From Giesbergeria sp. (lineage in GTDB: Bacteria > Pseudomonadota > Gammaproteobacteria > Burkholderiales > Burkholderiaceae_C): a DNA stretch of 34,137 bases. The stretch is taken from assembly GCA_023150295.1 (NCBI GenBank), contig JAKLLE010000038.1, forward strand, positions 1-34,137, written 5' to 3'. Positions 1 to 8,800 of the stretch are shown piece by piece. Numbering within the stretch: position 1 is the first letter of the stretch; each line of letters starts with the position of its first letter. The notes under the pieces are model-generated. The model did no database searches and was not told where the DNA came from. It worked only from the letters and a program-made list of their open reading frames with translations. Made by a program: the position numbers and the translations under genes.

Positions 1-42
1 GATTTGGTATCGTTCTTCTCGGGTCAAGTGGGTATAGGTCAT
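1..42 (-). CDS. IS30-family transposase, N-terminal fragment (runs off window)
   Basis: Reading the minus strand from position 42 gives an ATG followed by MTYTHLTREERYQI, the typical opening of IS30-family transposases (helix-turn-helix start of a DDE transposase). Only 14 codons are inside the window; the rest lies to the left. The match to the family opening and the IS30-like terminal inverted repeat about 70 nt upstream (113-140) support each other. The gene would be transcribed leftward, away from the chromosomal J-domain gene. Family assignment is from recognition of the N-terminus, not from an alignment. Confidence 0.75.
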   Translation of the reverse strand, partial: MTYTHLTREERYQI

Positions 43-140
43 GGTGCAACGTTTGGGACTGGCTGGTCACAAAAATGCATCCTATGCACTCTTGGCCCAA
101 CTCGGTTTACTTGTGTTGCACTTCGTACTTGAATCCGCCC
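1..140 (-). mobile_element. Right part of an IS30-family insertion sequence, with terminal inverted repeat
   Basis: Positions 113-140, read on the minus strand, resemble the IS30 terminal repeat: GGATTCAAG, then a short variable stretch, then GCAACA, matching the GATTCAA...GCAACA layout of IS30. Together with the transposase start at 42 this marks the outer end of an IS near position 140. The exact terminal base and any target duplication cannot be fixed because the other end is outside the window. Confidence 0.6.
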
Positions 141-264
141 TTCAAAAAATGGCTGGTTGATGCCGAGGGACGGTTCGCCCGCCACGGCGGACATGGGCAC
201 AGAGTGTATCGGCCCTGGCAGGGCACCGGCATTCCGGGCGAGGACTTGCACTACAGTACGGCCC

Positions 265-1485
265 ATGACTTCTACCAACGACCTTTTTGCCGACCAGGGG
301 CCCGCGTTTGCCCCGCAGCCTGACCGACTGGAAATCGTGGCGGGCAAGGTGGTGGCCAGCATGGGCAAGCCCAGTGCCGCCCAGAAGCGCTTCAACACGC
401 TGATGGCGCGCATCGATGCCGAGCAGCAGCGCCTGCAGACGCTGCGCCACGCCATGGACACGCATGTCTCGGCGCATGCACAGGCAGTGCACCAACTGGG
501 CGAACAGAGCGTGGAACTGTGCAAGCGCATGGTGGTGTACCTGGACCAGCGCCTGCAGGACCCGGCCAAACCCAAGGGGCTGACGGCCAACCAGCGCCAG
601 CAGGCCTCTCGCATGCTGCTGATGCTGTGTGAGCAGGTGCAGGCGCAGCAGGACGATGCGCAGATCGACGCCATCGTCCAGCGCTACGCCCCGCAGGACG
701 AGGACGAAGGGCGTGAAAACGATGACCAGGACATGATGCGCGCCATCCTGGAGTCCTTTGTCGGCAAGGACTTTGCGCAGGGACGCGAGTTCGACTCGCC
801 CGAAGACATGCTGCACGCCGCCATGGAGCACGAGCAGCGCAAGCAGGCCGCCGCCCAAGCCAAGCGCGACGCCAAGCGCGCAGAGCGCAAAGCCGCCAAA
901 GGCCCCAGCGCGCGTGAGCAGGCTGCTGCGCAAAAAGCGCAGGACGCACAGGCCGCCCTGCGCACCGTGTACCGGCAACTGGCCAGCGCCCTGCACCCCG
1001 ACCGCGAGAGCGACGCGCAACTGCGCGCACGCAAGACCGCCGTGATGAGCGAGGTGAACGCCGCCTACGAGCGCAACGACCTGAGCACCTTGCTGCGCAT
1101 CCAGTTGCAGGAAGAAATGGTGGACGCCACCAAGGCCGCCAGCCTGTCGCAAGACCGGCTCAAGGCCATGTGCGATCTGCTGGCAGAGCAGGTGCGCGCG
1201 CTGGAGCAGGACAACGCGCAACTGCGCATGGCCATGGAACACCAGCTGGGCTACCCGTCCTGGCAGCGCTACGACGAAGCCACCTTGCTGGCGCTGATGC
1301 AGGAAGAACGCGCAGGCCTGGAAGAAGACATCGCCCACATGCGCGCCGACCTGCAGCGCGTGCAGGACGACAAGGAGCTCAAGGCCTGGCTCAAGGAGCA
1401 ACTGCGAGAAAGCAAGGCCAACCGCCGCAGCGCAGACATGCTGGACATGGACGACATCCTGCACGCCATGATGGCCCGGCGCTGA
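265..1485 (+). CDS. J-domain-like coiled-coil protein (DnaJ-related)
   Basis: 406-aa protein rich in Ala, Gln, Glu and Arg with long predicted coiled coils. A J-domain-like stretch lies in the middle rather than at the N-terminus, at about residues 230-280: a helix ending in the diagnostic HPD tripeptide (LASALHPDRES), then a helix with NAAYERNDL, as in truncated J-domains. J-domains stimulate the ATPase of Hsp70 (DnaK). No Gly/Phe region or zinc finger is present, so this is a specialised co-chaperone or J-like protein, not DnaJ itself. The ATG at 265 (MTSTNDLF) is preferred over an in-frame start at 157, because the extra 36 residues are low-complexity and the IS30 boundary lies just upstream. 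The gene is convergent with the next one (28-bp gap). Confidence 0.65.
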   Translation: MTSTNDLFADQGPAFAPQPDRLEIVAGKVVASMGKPSAAQKRFNTLMARIDAEQQRLQTLRHAMDTHVSAHAQAVHQLGEQSVELCKRMVVYLDQRLQDPAKPKGLTANQRQQASRMLLMLCEQVQAQQDDAQIDAIVQRYAPQDEDEGRENDDQDMMRAILESFVGKDFAQGREFDSPEDMLHAAMEHEQRKQAAAQAKRDAKRAERKAAKGPSAREQAAAQKAQDAQAALRTVYRQLASALHPDRESDAQLRARKTAVMSEVNAAYERNDLSTLLRIQLQEEMVDATKAASLSQDRLKAMCDLLAEQVRALEQDNAQLRMAMEHQLGYPSWQRYDEATLLALMQEERAGLEEDIAHMRADLQRVQDDKELKAWLKEQLRESKANRRSADMLDMDDILHAMMARR

Positions 1486-1513
1486 CCTCCCACCTCAAGG
1501 GCCGCGCGGTGCC

Positions 1514-2170
1514 TCAGCGGGGTGTCCTCAAATACAAATCATCAGACCAGGTGGCCAGCCACTCGGGCTTGAAGGCCACAAAAACGGCGGCCAGCATGCC
1601 GGTGACGATGGCGTCGCCCCAGGCCATGAGCCAGTGCGCCACCAGCGACAGGCCCGGCGCCACGCCCGGCAGGCCCTGGCCCAGCGCCTGCGCCAGCACC
1701 GAGGCGGCAAAGCCGCACAGCGCCGTGCCGATGAAGGCGCGCCCCAGGATGTACACAAACATGCGCTCGCCCGTGAACCGGCGCAGCAGCGTGCCCAGCA
1801 GCAGCGCCAGGGTGGCAGGCGCCAGGCCCAGCCACACGGTGAGCGCCAGCGCGGGCTCCCAGCCCATGTCGGCGATCAGGCCCGCCAGCGCGCCCACGGC
1901 CAGCAGCACCAGCACGGCCAGTGGCCAGCCCAGCATCAGCACCACCAGGCAGGCGCCGGACCACTGCAATTGCAAGGGCATGGCATGCAGCGAGGGCAGC
2001 GCCCACAGCCAGGGCAGCAGCACCAGGGTCGCCAGCAGCGGCGTCCACAGCGCGGACGGGGTGCCGTGGCGCTCATGCACCAGCGGCTTGCGGCTGGTCA
2101 GCATGCGCCAGGGCTGCGCCGCCAGGGCGGCACCCAGCGCTACCAGGAGGAGGGTAGCTTCGAGCCACAT
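1514..2170 (-). CDS. CbiM/COG3235-like integral membrane protein
   Basis: 218-aa, strongly hydrophobic protein with about six membrane segments (Leu/Ala/Val-rich stretches across most of its length). The C-terminal part has a conserved-looking block, WGDAIVTGMLAAVFVAFKPEW, split by polar residues. It resembles energy-coupling-factor/cobalt-transport permeases of the CbiM type (COG3235), where a C-terminal acidic/Gly motif is typical. No ATPase or EcfT gene is next to it, so transport of a metal is only an inference from the family. Start MWLEATLL at 2170. It follows mfd on the same strand with a 74-bp gap that holds a dispersed repeat. Confidence 0.45.
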   Translation of the reverse strand: MWLEATLLLVALGAALAAQPWRMLTSRKPLVHERHGTPSALWTPLLATLVLLPWLWALPSLHAMPLQLQWSGACLVVLMLGWPLAVLVLLAVGALAGLIADMGWEPALALTVWLGLAPATLALLLGTLLRRFTGERMFVYILGRAFIGTALCGFAASVLAQALGQGLPGVAPGLSLVAHWLMAWGDAIVTGMLAAVFVAFKPEWLATWSDDLYLRTPR

Positions 2171-2174
2171 GGCA

Positions 2175-2222
2175 AAAACGCTATTATTTTGATAGCTGCT
2201 TGCGCTTGCTGCATAAGCGTTT
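2175..2222. repeat. Dispersed Comamonadaceae-type short repeat, copy 1 (intergenic)
   Basis: A 48-bp unit with inverted ends (AAAACGCT ... AGCGTTT) and an inner core TGATAGCTGCTTGCGCTTG. It matches the unit at 9817-9863 at most positions (AAAA.GCTAT.A...TGATAGCTG.T.GCGCTT). I recall such units as scattered through Comamonadaceae genomes; genome-wide copy number cannot be seen here. It sits between the mfd stop and the start of the membrane-protein gene, so a transcript of these two genes could fold it into a hairpin. Confidence 0.6.
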
Positions 2223-2244
2223 CATGCCAATTTGACTTGATAAC

Positions 2245-5200
2245 TCATGCGGCAGCCATGGGCTGGCCCAGGCTGCGCAGCACGTCGCGCACCATGTGCG
2301 CGCGGGCCTGGGGGTCGGGCAGGGCGCGTTCGATGCGCAGCTTCTCGTTGCCCGCCAGCTTGATGTGCTTGTTCTTCTGGATCAGCCCGATGATCGCCAT
2401 GGGCTCCACCGGCGGCTGGGGCCTGAAGGTGATGTGGATGACGCCAGGTGCCGCGTCCACCTTCACCACGCCGTAGGGCTGGCTCAGGCAGCGCAGGCGG
2501 TGCACGTCGATGAGTGTCTGTGCCTGGGCGGGGAGCTTGCCGAAGCGGTCCACGATTTCTTCGAGCAGGCCGTCGATCTGCTCGCTGGTACGCGCCGTGG
2601 CCAGCTTCTTGTAGAACGACAGGCGCAGGTGCACGTCGCCGCAGTAGTCGTCGGGCAGCAGGGCGGGTGCGTGCAGGTTGATGTCGGTGGTGACGGACAG
2701 CGGTGCCAGCAGGTCGGGCTCCTTGCCCGCCCTGAGGCAGCGCACGGCCTCGGCCAGCATCTCGTTGTAGAGCTGGAAGCCGATCTCCATCATGTTGCCG
2801 CTCTGGTTCTCGCCCAGCACCTCGCCCGCACCCCGGATCTCCAGGTCGTGCATGGCCAGGTAAAAGCCGCTGCCCAGCTCCTCCATCTGCTGGATGGCGT
2901 CCAGCCGCTGCTGGGCCTGCTTGGTCAGGCCCTCGGTGTCGGGCACCATCAGGTAAGCGTAGGCCTGGTGGTGGCTGCGGCCCACGCGCCCGCGCAGCTG
3001 GTGCAACTGCGCCAGGCCGAACTTGTCGGCGCGGCTCATGATGATGGTGTTGGCCGTGGGCACGTCGATGCCGGTCTCGATGATGGTCGAGCACAGCAGG
3101 ATGTTGAAGCGCTGGGCCACAAAGTCGCGCATCACGCGCTCCAGTTCGCGCTCGGGCATCTGGCCGTGGGCCACGGCGATGCGGGCTTCGGGCAGGATTT
3201 CTTCAAGCTTCTGGCGCCGGTTCTCGATGGTTTCGACCTCGTTGTGCAAAAAGTAGCACTGTCCGCCGCGCTTGAGTTCACGCAGCACGGCCTCGCGGAT
3301 CACGCCTGTGCCCTCGTTGCGCACAAAGGTCTTGATGGCCAGGCGCCGCTGCGGCGCGGTGGCGATGACCGACAGGTCGCGCAACCCTTCGAGCGCCATG
3401 CCCAGCGTGCGCGGGATGGGCGTGGCGGTGAGGGTGAGCACGTCCACCTCTGCGCGCAACTGCTTCATCTGCTCCTTGTGGCGCACGCCGAAGCGGTGCT
3501 CCTCGTCGATGATGAGCAGGCCCAGGTTGTGGAACTTGGTGGATTCGGACAGCAGCTTGTGCGTGCCGACCACGATGTCCACCGTGCCGTCGGCAATGCC
3601 TTTGATGGCGGCGGTAATCTCCTTGCCCGAGCGGAAGCGCGAGACCTCCGCAATCTTCACCGGCCACTTGCTGAAGCGATCTACCAGCGTCTGGTAATGC
3701 TGCTCGGCCAGCAGCGTGGTGGGCGCGAGGAAGGCCACCTGTTTGCCACCGGTCACCGCCACAAAGGCCGCGCGCAGGGCAACCTCGGTCTTGCCAAAGC
3801 CCACGTCGCCGCAGACCAGGCGGTCCATGGGGCGGGGCGAGATCATGTCCTGGATGACGGCGTGGATGGCGGCGTTCTGGTCGGCTGTTTCTTCAAAGCC
3901 GAAGTCGTTGGCGAACTGCTCGTAGTCCTGCGGTGCATAGCGGAAGGCATGGCCTTCGCGTGCGGCGCGGCGGGCGTAGATGTTGAGCAGCTCGGCAGCG
4001 CTGTCGCGCACCTGCTCGGCGGCCTTGCGCTTGGCTTTCTCCCACTGGCCGCTGCCCAGCTTGTGCAGCGGCGCTTCGTCGGCACTCACGCCGGTGTAGC
4101 GGCTGATGAGCTGCAACTGGCTCACGGGCACGTAGAGCGCGGCTTCGCCCGCGTACTCCAGGTGCAGAAACTCCTGCAGCGCGGGCGTTCCGTCGGGGTT
4201 GAGGTTGCCCACGTCCATGTTCACCAGGCCCCGGTAGCGGCCAATGCCGTGCTGGCTGTGCACCACCGGGTCGCCCACGTTGAGCTCGGCCAGGTCCTTG
4301 ATCAGCGCCTCGACGTCGCTGGTCTGCTCCTGCTTCTTGCGCCTGCGCGTGGTGGGGCCTGCGGCGAACAGTTCGGTCTCGGTGACGAAGTCCAGGCCTT
4401 CTTCCACCCACCGAAAACCTGTGGTGAGCGCTGCGGTGGCAATGCCGACTTTTTCGTCCGTGCTGGCCTGGAACTCGACCAGCGAATCGAAGGCGGGCGG
4501 GTTGAGCTGCGAGGCGCGCAGGAAGTCCAGCAGGCTTTCGCGCCGGCCATCGCTCTCGGCCAGCAGCAGCACGCGCTGAGCGCTGCTGCGGATGTGCGCG
4601 TTCAGCCGCGCCAGCGGGTCTTCGGCGCCGCGCACCACGGCCAGGTCGGTCAGGGGCTGGAACAGCGCACTGTCGGGCACGTCCTCCACCCCAGAGCGCA
4701 GCGCGAGCTGGGCGTGCGGCTTGCCCAGGGTGTAGAACTGCTCGGCGCTCAGGAACAGTGCCTCGGGCGGCAGAATGGGGCGGTCCGGGTCGCCCTGCAG
4801 CAGGCGGTGGCGCTCGCGTGTGTCCTGCCAGAAGCGTTGGAACGCGGCTTCCAGGTCACCATGCAGCACCACCGTGGCGTCGTCGCCCAGGTAGTCGAAC
4901 ACCGTGGCCGTGTCTTCAAAGAACAGGGGCAGGTAGTACTCGATGCCCGCCGTGGCCACGCCGTTGCCCATGTCCTTGTAGATGCGGCTGCGCGTGGGGT
5001 CGCCTTCGAGCAGCTCGCGCCAGCGGCTGCGAAAGCGCGCGCGGGCCGCGTCGTCCATGGGAAACTCGCGGCCCGGCAGCAGGCGCACCTCGGGCACGGG
5101 GTACAGGCTGCGCTGGCTGTCGGGGTCGAAGGTGCGGATGCTGTCGATCTCGTCGTCAAACAAATCCACGCGGTAGGGCTGCAGCGAGCCCATGGGGAAC

Positions 5201-5721
5201 AGGTCGATCAGCCCGCCGCGCACCGCGTACTCGCCAGGGCTCACCACCTGCGTCACATGCTGGTAGCCCGCCAGCGTGAGCTGGGCGCGCAGCTGCGCCT
5301 CGTCCAGCTTTTGCTTGACCTTGAAGTGAAATGTGTAGCCCGCCAGAAAGGCGGGCGGCGCCAGCCGGTACAGCGCCGTGGTGGCAGGCACCAGCACCAC
5401 GTCGGCGCCTTGGGCGGCATCCTTCTGGCCAATGCGCCACAACGTGGCCAGGCGCTCGCTGATCAGGTCCTGGTGCGGCGAGAACTGGTCGTAGGGCAGC
5501 GTTTCCCAGTCGGGAAACAGCGCGCAGCGCAGCTCGGGCGCAAAAAAGGCCATCTCGTCGATCAGGCGCTGCGCGTCGCTCGCGTCGGCGGTGACGATGG
5601 CGGTGCGGCGCTGCCCGTCCTTTTCTCGCTCGGCCAGCCGGGCGAGCAGCAGCGCATCGGCGCTACCAGGGGGGCGGGGCAGGGTGAAACGTTTGCCGGG
5701 GGAGAGTTTGGGGAGATCCAT
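2245..5721 (-). CDS. mfd: Transcription-repair coupling factor Mfd
   Basis: 1158-aa translocase that removes stalled RNA polymerase at DNA lesions and recruits UvrA for nucleotide-excision repair. Visible landmarks in order: N-terminal UvrB-like domain (PDWETLPYDQFSPHQD near residue 70), RNA-polymerase-interacting domain (NVGDPVVHSQHGIGRYRG near 480), Walker A (GDVGFGKTEVA near 637), DEEH box (IDEEHRFGVRHKE near 740), motif III TATPIPRTL, helicase motifs QLRGRVGR, and a C-terminal TRCF domain. Full family length (about 1150). The ATG at 5721 is used; a TTG two codons upstream is possible. It is divergent from ispD with about 76 bp between. All key motifs are intact. Confidence 0.97.
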   Translation of the reverse strand: MDLPKLSPGKRFTLPRPPGSADALLLARLAEREKDGQRRTAIVTADASDAQRLIDEMAFFAPELRCALFPDWETLPYDQFSPHQDLISERLATLWRIGQKDAAQGADVVLVPATTALYRLAPPAFLAGYTFHFKVKQKLDEAQLRAQLTLAGYQHVTQVVSPGEYAVRGGLIDLFPMGSLQPYRVDLFDDEIDSIRTFDPDSQRSLYPVPEVRLLPGREFPMDDAARARFRSRWRELLEGDPTRSRIYKDMGNGVATAGIEYYLPLFFEDTATVFDYLGDDATVVLHGDLEAAFQRFWQDTRERHRLLQGDPDRPILPPEALFLSAEQFYTLGKPHAQLALRSGVEDVPDSALFQPLTDLAVVRGAEDPLARLNAHIRSSAQRVLLLAESDGRRESLLDFLRASQLNPPAFDSLVEFQASTDEKVGIATAALTTGFRWVEEGLDFVTETELFAAGPTTRRRKKQEQTSDVEALIKDLAELNVGDPVVHSQHGIGRYRGLVNMDVGNLNPDGTPALQEFLHLEYAGEAALYVPVSQLQLISRYTGVSADEAPLHKLGSGQWEKAKRKAAEQVRDSAAELLNIYARRAAREGHAFRYAPQDYEQFANDFGFEETADQNAAIHAVIQDMISPRPMDRLVCGDVGFGKTEVALRAAFVAVTGGKQVAFLAPTTLLAEQHYQTLVDRFSKWPVKIAEVSRFRSGKEITAAIKGIADGTVDIVVGTHKLLSESTKFHNLGLLIIDEEHRFGVRHKEQMKQLRAEVDVLTLTATPIPRTLGMALEGLRDLSVIATAPQRRLAIKTFVRNEGTGVIREAVLRELKRGGQCYFLHNEVETIENRRQKLEEILPEARIAVAHGQMPERELERVMRDFVAQRFNILLCSTIIETGIDVPTANTIIMSRADKFGLAQLHQLRGRVGRSHHQAYAYLMVPDTEGLTKQAQQRLDAIQQMEELGSGFYLAMHDLEIRGAGEVLGENQSGNMMEIGFQLYNEMLAEAVRCLRAGKEPDLLAPLSVTTDINLHAPALLPDDYCGDVHLRLSFYKKLATARTSEQIDGLLEEIVDRFGKLPAQAQTLIDVHRLRCLSQPYGVVKVDAAPGVIHITFRPQPPVEPMAIIGLIQKNKHIKLAGNEKLRIERALPDPQARAHMVRDVLRSLGQPMAAA

Positions 5722-5785
5722 GCGCAAAGGGAGGGCAAGGGCTGCCCATCATGCGCCAAGCAACGGCGGCGCAGAGATGGGATTC

Positions 5786-5791
5786 TAGAAT
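5786..5791 (+). promoter_or_regulatory. Candidate -10 element of ispD (possibly leaderless)
   Basis: TAGAAT lies with its last base 7 nt before the ispD ATG at 5798. This places the expected transcription start at or next to the start codon and leaves no room for a Shine-Dalgarno sequence. No good -35 hexamer is visible 17 bp upstream. The site is supported only by its match and position. Confidence 0.3.
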
Positions 5792-5797
5792 GCCCCC

Positions 5798-6631
5798 ATG
5801 ACCGACCCACAGATTCCCCCCCTGGCCTCGGCCCTGGGCCTGTCGCCTGCCACGCCTGGCAACTACTGGGCGCTGCTGCCCTGCGCGGGTACGGGGTCGC
5901 GCGCCGTGGTGGGGCCAGCCACGGTGGCTGCGCTGCCCAAGCAGTACCAGAACGTGGCGGGCCAGCCTATGGTGCTGCACACCCTGGCGGCATTTGCCGG
6001 GGTGTCGCGCCTGCGCGGCACCCTGGTGGCGGTGGCGCCGGGCGACCATTTTCTGGACGCTTACCCCCATGCCACCTACTTCACCGTCGATTGCGGCGGC
6101 CCCACGCGGGCCGATACCGTGCTGGGCGGCCTGCGTGCCCTGCAGGCGCGCGGTGCACGGGCGCAGGACTGGGTGCTGGTGCACGACGCCGCGCGCTGCC
6201 TGGTCATGCCCGAACAGATCGACGCGCTGATCGACGCCTGTGCGCATGACAGCGTAGGCGGGCTGCTGGCCCACAAGCTGGCCGACACGCTCAAGACCGC
6301 CACCGCAGGGCCGGGCGGCGTGCGCGTGGCGTCCACGGTGGACCGCAGCGACAAATGGCTGGCGCAGACGCCGCAGATGTTCCGCATCGGCGCGCTGACG
6401 GCTGCGCTGGAGCACGTGGGCAGCACTGTGACCGACGAGGCCAGCGCCATGGAGGCCATGGGCCTGCACCCGCGCCTGGTGGCGGGCAGCGCACTCAATT
6501 TCAAGGTGACCTACCCCGAGGACTTTGCGCTGGCACAGGCCGTGCTGGCGCAGCGCGGGCACGGTGCCACGCTGGAACGTTTTGGGGGCGCGCGGCAACA
6601 CAGCGCTCCCGCAAAGGAACAGAACCCATGA
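5798..6631 (+). CDS. ispD: 2-C-methyl-D-erythritol 4-phosphate cytidylyltransferase
   Basis: 277-aa enzyme of the MEP isoprenoid pathway: MEP + CTP gives CDP-methylerythritol + diphosphate. The nucleotide-binding P-loop-like motif PCAGTGSRA is followed, after a short insertion, by LPKQY. Other family motifs are [39 protein letters not shown] and [15 protein letters not shown]. The N-terminus is about 20 residues longer than E. coli IspD, as is the tail. The stop codon overlaps the ispF start (ATGA), so the two are translationally coupled. Consecutive MEP-pathway genes in one operon are common in proteobacteria. Confidence 0.95.
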   Translation: MTDPQIPPLASALGLSPATPGNYWALLPCAGTGSRAVVGPATVAALPKQYQNVAGQPMVLHTLAAFAGVSRLRGTLVAVAPGDHFLDAYPHATYFTVDCGGPTRADTVLGGLRALQARGARAQDWVLVHDAARCLVMPEQIDALIDACAHDSVGGLLAHKLADTLKTATAGPGGVRVASTVDRSDKWLAQTPQMFRIGALTAALEHVGSTVTDEASAMEAMGLHPRLVAGSALNFKVTYPEDFALAQAVLAQRGHGATLERFGGARQHSAPAKEQNP

Positions 6632-7107
6632 ATTTCAGGATCGGAGAAGGCTGGGACGTGCACGCGCTGGTGCCGGGGCGGCGTCTGGTGATTGGCGGGG
6701 TGGAGATTCCCCACACCCTGGGGTTGCTGGGCCATTCGGACGCCGACGTGCTGCTGCACGCCATCACCGACGCGCTGCTGGGCGCGGCCGGGCTGGGCGA
6801 CATCGGCACGCATTTCCCCGATACGGACGCGCAGTTTCGCGGCGCCGATTCAGCCGTGCTGCTGCAGGAGGCCGCACGCCGCGTGCGTGCGCAGGGCTGG
6901 ACGCTGGGCAACATCGACACCACCGTGGTGGCCCAGGCCCCGCGCCTGGCGCCGCACATTCCCGCCATGCGCGCACGCATCGCCCAGGTGCTGAACCTGG
7001 CGCCCGACCAGGTGAACATCAAGGCCAAGACCGCCGAACGCCTGGGCCCTGTCGGCCAGTGCCTGGCCATCGAAGCGAGGGCCGTGGCCTTGTTGTTCAA
7101 GGCCTGA
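6628..7107 (+). CDS. ispF: 2-C-methyl-D-erythritol 2,4-cyclodiphosphate synthase
   Basis: 159-aa trimeric enzyme of the MEP pathway that cyclises CDP-ME 2-phosphate to MEcPP with loss of CMP. The metal ligands are clear: Asp10 and His12 (GWDVHAL) and His44 ([11 protein letters not shown]). Further signatures are [18 protein letters not shown] and the C-terminal [11 protein letters not shown]. Length is exactly that of the family. The start is fixed by the ATGA overlap with ispD. IspE, which acts between IspD and IspF, is not in the window. Confidence 0.97.
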   Translation: MNFRIGEGWDVHALVPGRRLVIGGVEIPHTLGLLGHSDADVLLHAITDALLGAAGLGDIGTHFPDTDAQFRGADSAVLLQEAARRVRAQGWTLGNIDTTVVAQAPRLAPHIPAMRARIAQVLNLAPDQVNIKAKTAERLGPVGQCLAIEARAVALLFKA

Positions 7108-7225
7108 TACAGGCCCGTGGGCTCTTGGTGGCCAAGGGGGGCTTTGCACTGTTCTTGGTCTTTGAAACTGGCGCGTCCCAGGCCAGGGCCGCCGTGCAAG
7201 GGCCGCCCCGCCGCACCGGCGGCGT

Positions 7226-7264
7226 CCCCCTTCCCGGCTCGCGTAGCGAGAAGAGAGAAGGGGG
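7226..7264. terminator. Hairpin between convergent ispF and the histidine kinase gene
   Basis: An 8-bp outer stem CCCCCTTC (7226-7233) / GAAGGGGG (7257-7264) encloses a 5-bp inner hairpin CTCGC-gta-GCGAG (7238-7250). It lies in the 183-bp space between two convergent genes, where a bidirectional terminator would be expected. There is no T-run on either strand, so it may instead be a dispersed palindromic repeat with no direct termination role. Confidence 0.4.
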
Positions 7265-7290
7265 AAGCGGCGCAGCCGCACAGGGGGATG

Positions 7291-8772
7291 TCACCCCATC
7301 TTCCGGGGCAGGTTGCGCTTGACCAGCGGGCGCTGCAGGCGTTGCGGCGCTTCGGTGCCAGGGGGCTGGTTGCTGGTGCGCTGCAATTGCACATGGGCTA
7401 CCAGGCCGCCCGAGCTGGAGTTGGCCAGCGCGAAGATGCCGCCCATGCGCTGGATGGTCTTGTCCACGATGGACAGGCCCAGGCCTGCGCCTGCGGCGGC
7501 GGTGCGGGCCGAGTCGCCCCGGAAGAAGGGCTTGGTCAGGTTGGCCAGTTGCTCAGGCGGCACGCCGGTGCCGTGGTCGCGCAGCTTGATGAGCACCCAG
7601 TCCTCGCGCGCCTTGGCGGCAATCTCCACGCGGGTGCTGGCGGTGTCGGGCGTTTTGCCGTAGCGGCGTGCGTTTTCCAGCAGGTTGGAGATGACGCGCG
7701 CCAGCTCCACTTCGTCGGCCAGCACGTTCAGGTCTTCGGGCACCTGCATGGTGATCTGTAGTTCGCGGTGGTCCTGCACGGCGTACACGCACGAGGAGAT
7801 GACGGCATGCAGGTTCACCGGGGTGAGCGTTACATGGTCGGGGCGTGCGTAGTCCAGAAACTTGTCGATGGTGGCGTCCAGCTGCACGATGTCGGCCACC
7901 ATGTGCTCGCGGGCAACTTCGTCGCTCACGCTCATTTCGGTTTCCAGGCGCAGGCGGGCCAGGGGGGTGCGCAGGTCGTGCGAGATGCCGGCCAGCATCA
8001 CGGCGCGGTCCTGTTCCAGCTTGGCGAGCTTTTGCGCCATGCGGTTGAAGCTGATGTTCACCTCGCGGATTTCGCTGGTGACGACTTCCTCGTCCAGATG
8101 GCTGGCGGCAAAGTCGCCGTCGCGTACGCGGTTGGCGGCGTAGGAGAGTTGCTTGAGCGGCTGGTTGATGAGCCGCGCAATGACGGCTGCGCCTGCCAGC
8201 GACAGGGCGCCTGCGGTGACCAGCCAGATCAGCCAGGTCTTGCCGCCGGCCGGGCTGAAGCGTGAGCGATCCATCAGCAGCCAGTTGGGGTCGCCGTTGA
8301 TGGAGAAACCCACCCACAGGCCCTTTTCGCCGTTCACGCTTTGCGCGACGATGGTGTCGGGCCCCAGGCGCAGGGTGAGCTGCTCGGTCAGGCGCAGGCC
8401 CAGGGCCGAGCGTTCCAGCGGCTCGTAGCGGTCGCCGGGCTCGCGCGGCACGATGCGCACGCCTTCCTGGTCGGCCATGGTCTTGATGAGCGAGACGCGG
8501 GCAATGCCGTCGGCGTGCAGCAGCGCCGCGCGGCTGAGGTTGACGAGCGAGGCGATCTGCTGCGCCGTGTGCAGTGCACGCGGCTCGAACTCCAGCGCCC
8601 GCAGCGTCTGCAGCCAGGCCAGGATGCTGCCCACCAGCAGCACGCACAGCAGGAAGAAGGTGCGCCAGAACAGGTTCAGGCCTACGCGCTTGCGCGGCTC
8701 GCGCCGCCGCTCGGTGGCTTCCAGGGGTGCGGGGCTGGTGGCGTCAGGGTCCGCGCGACGCGGCTTGGGCAT
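7291..8772 (-). CDS. OmpR/EnvZ-type sensor histidine kinase (RisS-like)
   Basis: 493-aa inner-membrane sensor. N-terminal basic cytoplasmic stretch, first membrane segment (LFWRTFFLLCVLLVGSILAW), a periplasmic domain of about 130 residues, second membrane segment (TWLIWLVTAGALSLAGAAV), HAMP (ARLINQPLKQLSYAANRVRDG), H-box GISHDLRTPLARL with the phosphorylated His near residue 264, N-box NLLENARRYG, G1 DHGTGVPPEQL and G2 GAGLGLSIV. Partner of the OmpR-like regulator immediately upstream on the same strand. The ATG at 8772 is preferred, giving a 28-bp gap to the regulator; an in-frame start at 8829 would overlap it by 29 bp. EnvZ in enterics or RisS in Bordetella are the closest named analogues; the stimulus is unknown. 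Confidence 0.85.
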   Translation of the reverse strand: MPKPRRADPDATSPAPLEATERRREPRKRVGLNLFWRTFFLLCVLLVGSILAWLQTLRALEFEPRALHTAQQIASLVNLSRAALLHADGIARVSLIKTMADQEGVRIVPREPGDRYEPLERSALGLRLTEQLTLRLGPDTIVAQSVNGEKGLWVGFSINGDPNWLLMDRSRFSPAGGKTWLIWLVTAGALSLAGAAVIARLINQPLKQLSYAANRVRDGDFAASHLDEEVVTSEIREVNISFNRMAQKLAKLEQDRAVMLAGISHDLRTPLARLRLETEMSVSDEVAREHMVADIVQLDATIDKFLDYARPDHVTLTPVNLHAVISSCVYAVQDHRELQITMQVPEDLNVLADEVELARVISNLLENARRYGKTPDTASTRVEIAAKAREDWVLIKLRDHGTGVPPEQLANLTKPFFRGDSARTAAAGAGLGLSIVDKTIQRMGGIFALANSSSGGLVAHVQLQRTSNQPPGTEAPQRLQRPLVKRNLPRKMG

Positions 8773-8800
8773 GGAAAGGGCTACCACAAGGGGTGCTGTA

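Noticed and set aside
142-1464. A 440-codon minus-strand frame over the J-domain gene
   Set aside because: Antisense shadow; Val/His/Leu/Gly-rich, and it runs into the IS30 boundary.
2296-6249. A 1317-codon open frame on the plus strand across mfd
   Set aside because: Exactly antisense to mfd, whose motifs are all intact. The antisense translation is His/Val/Gln/Leu-rich with no domains, as expected from high third-position GC.
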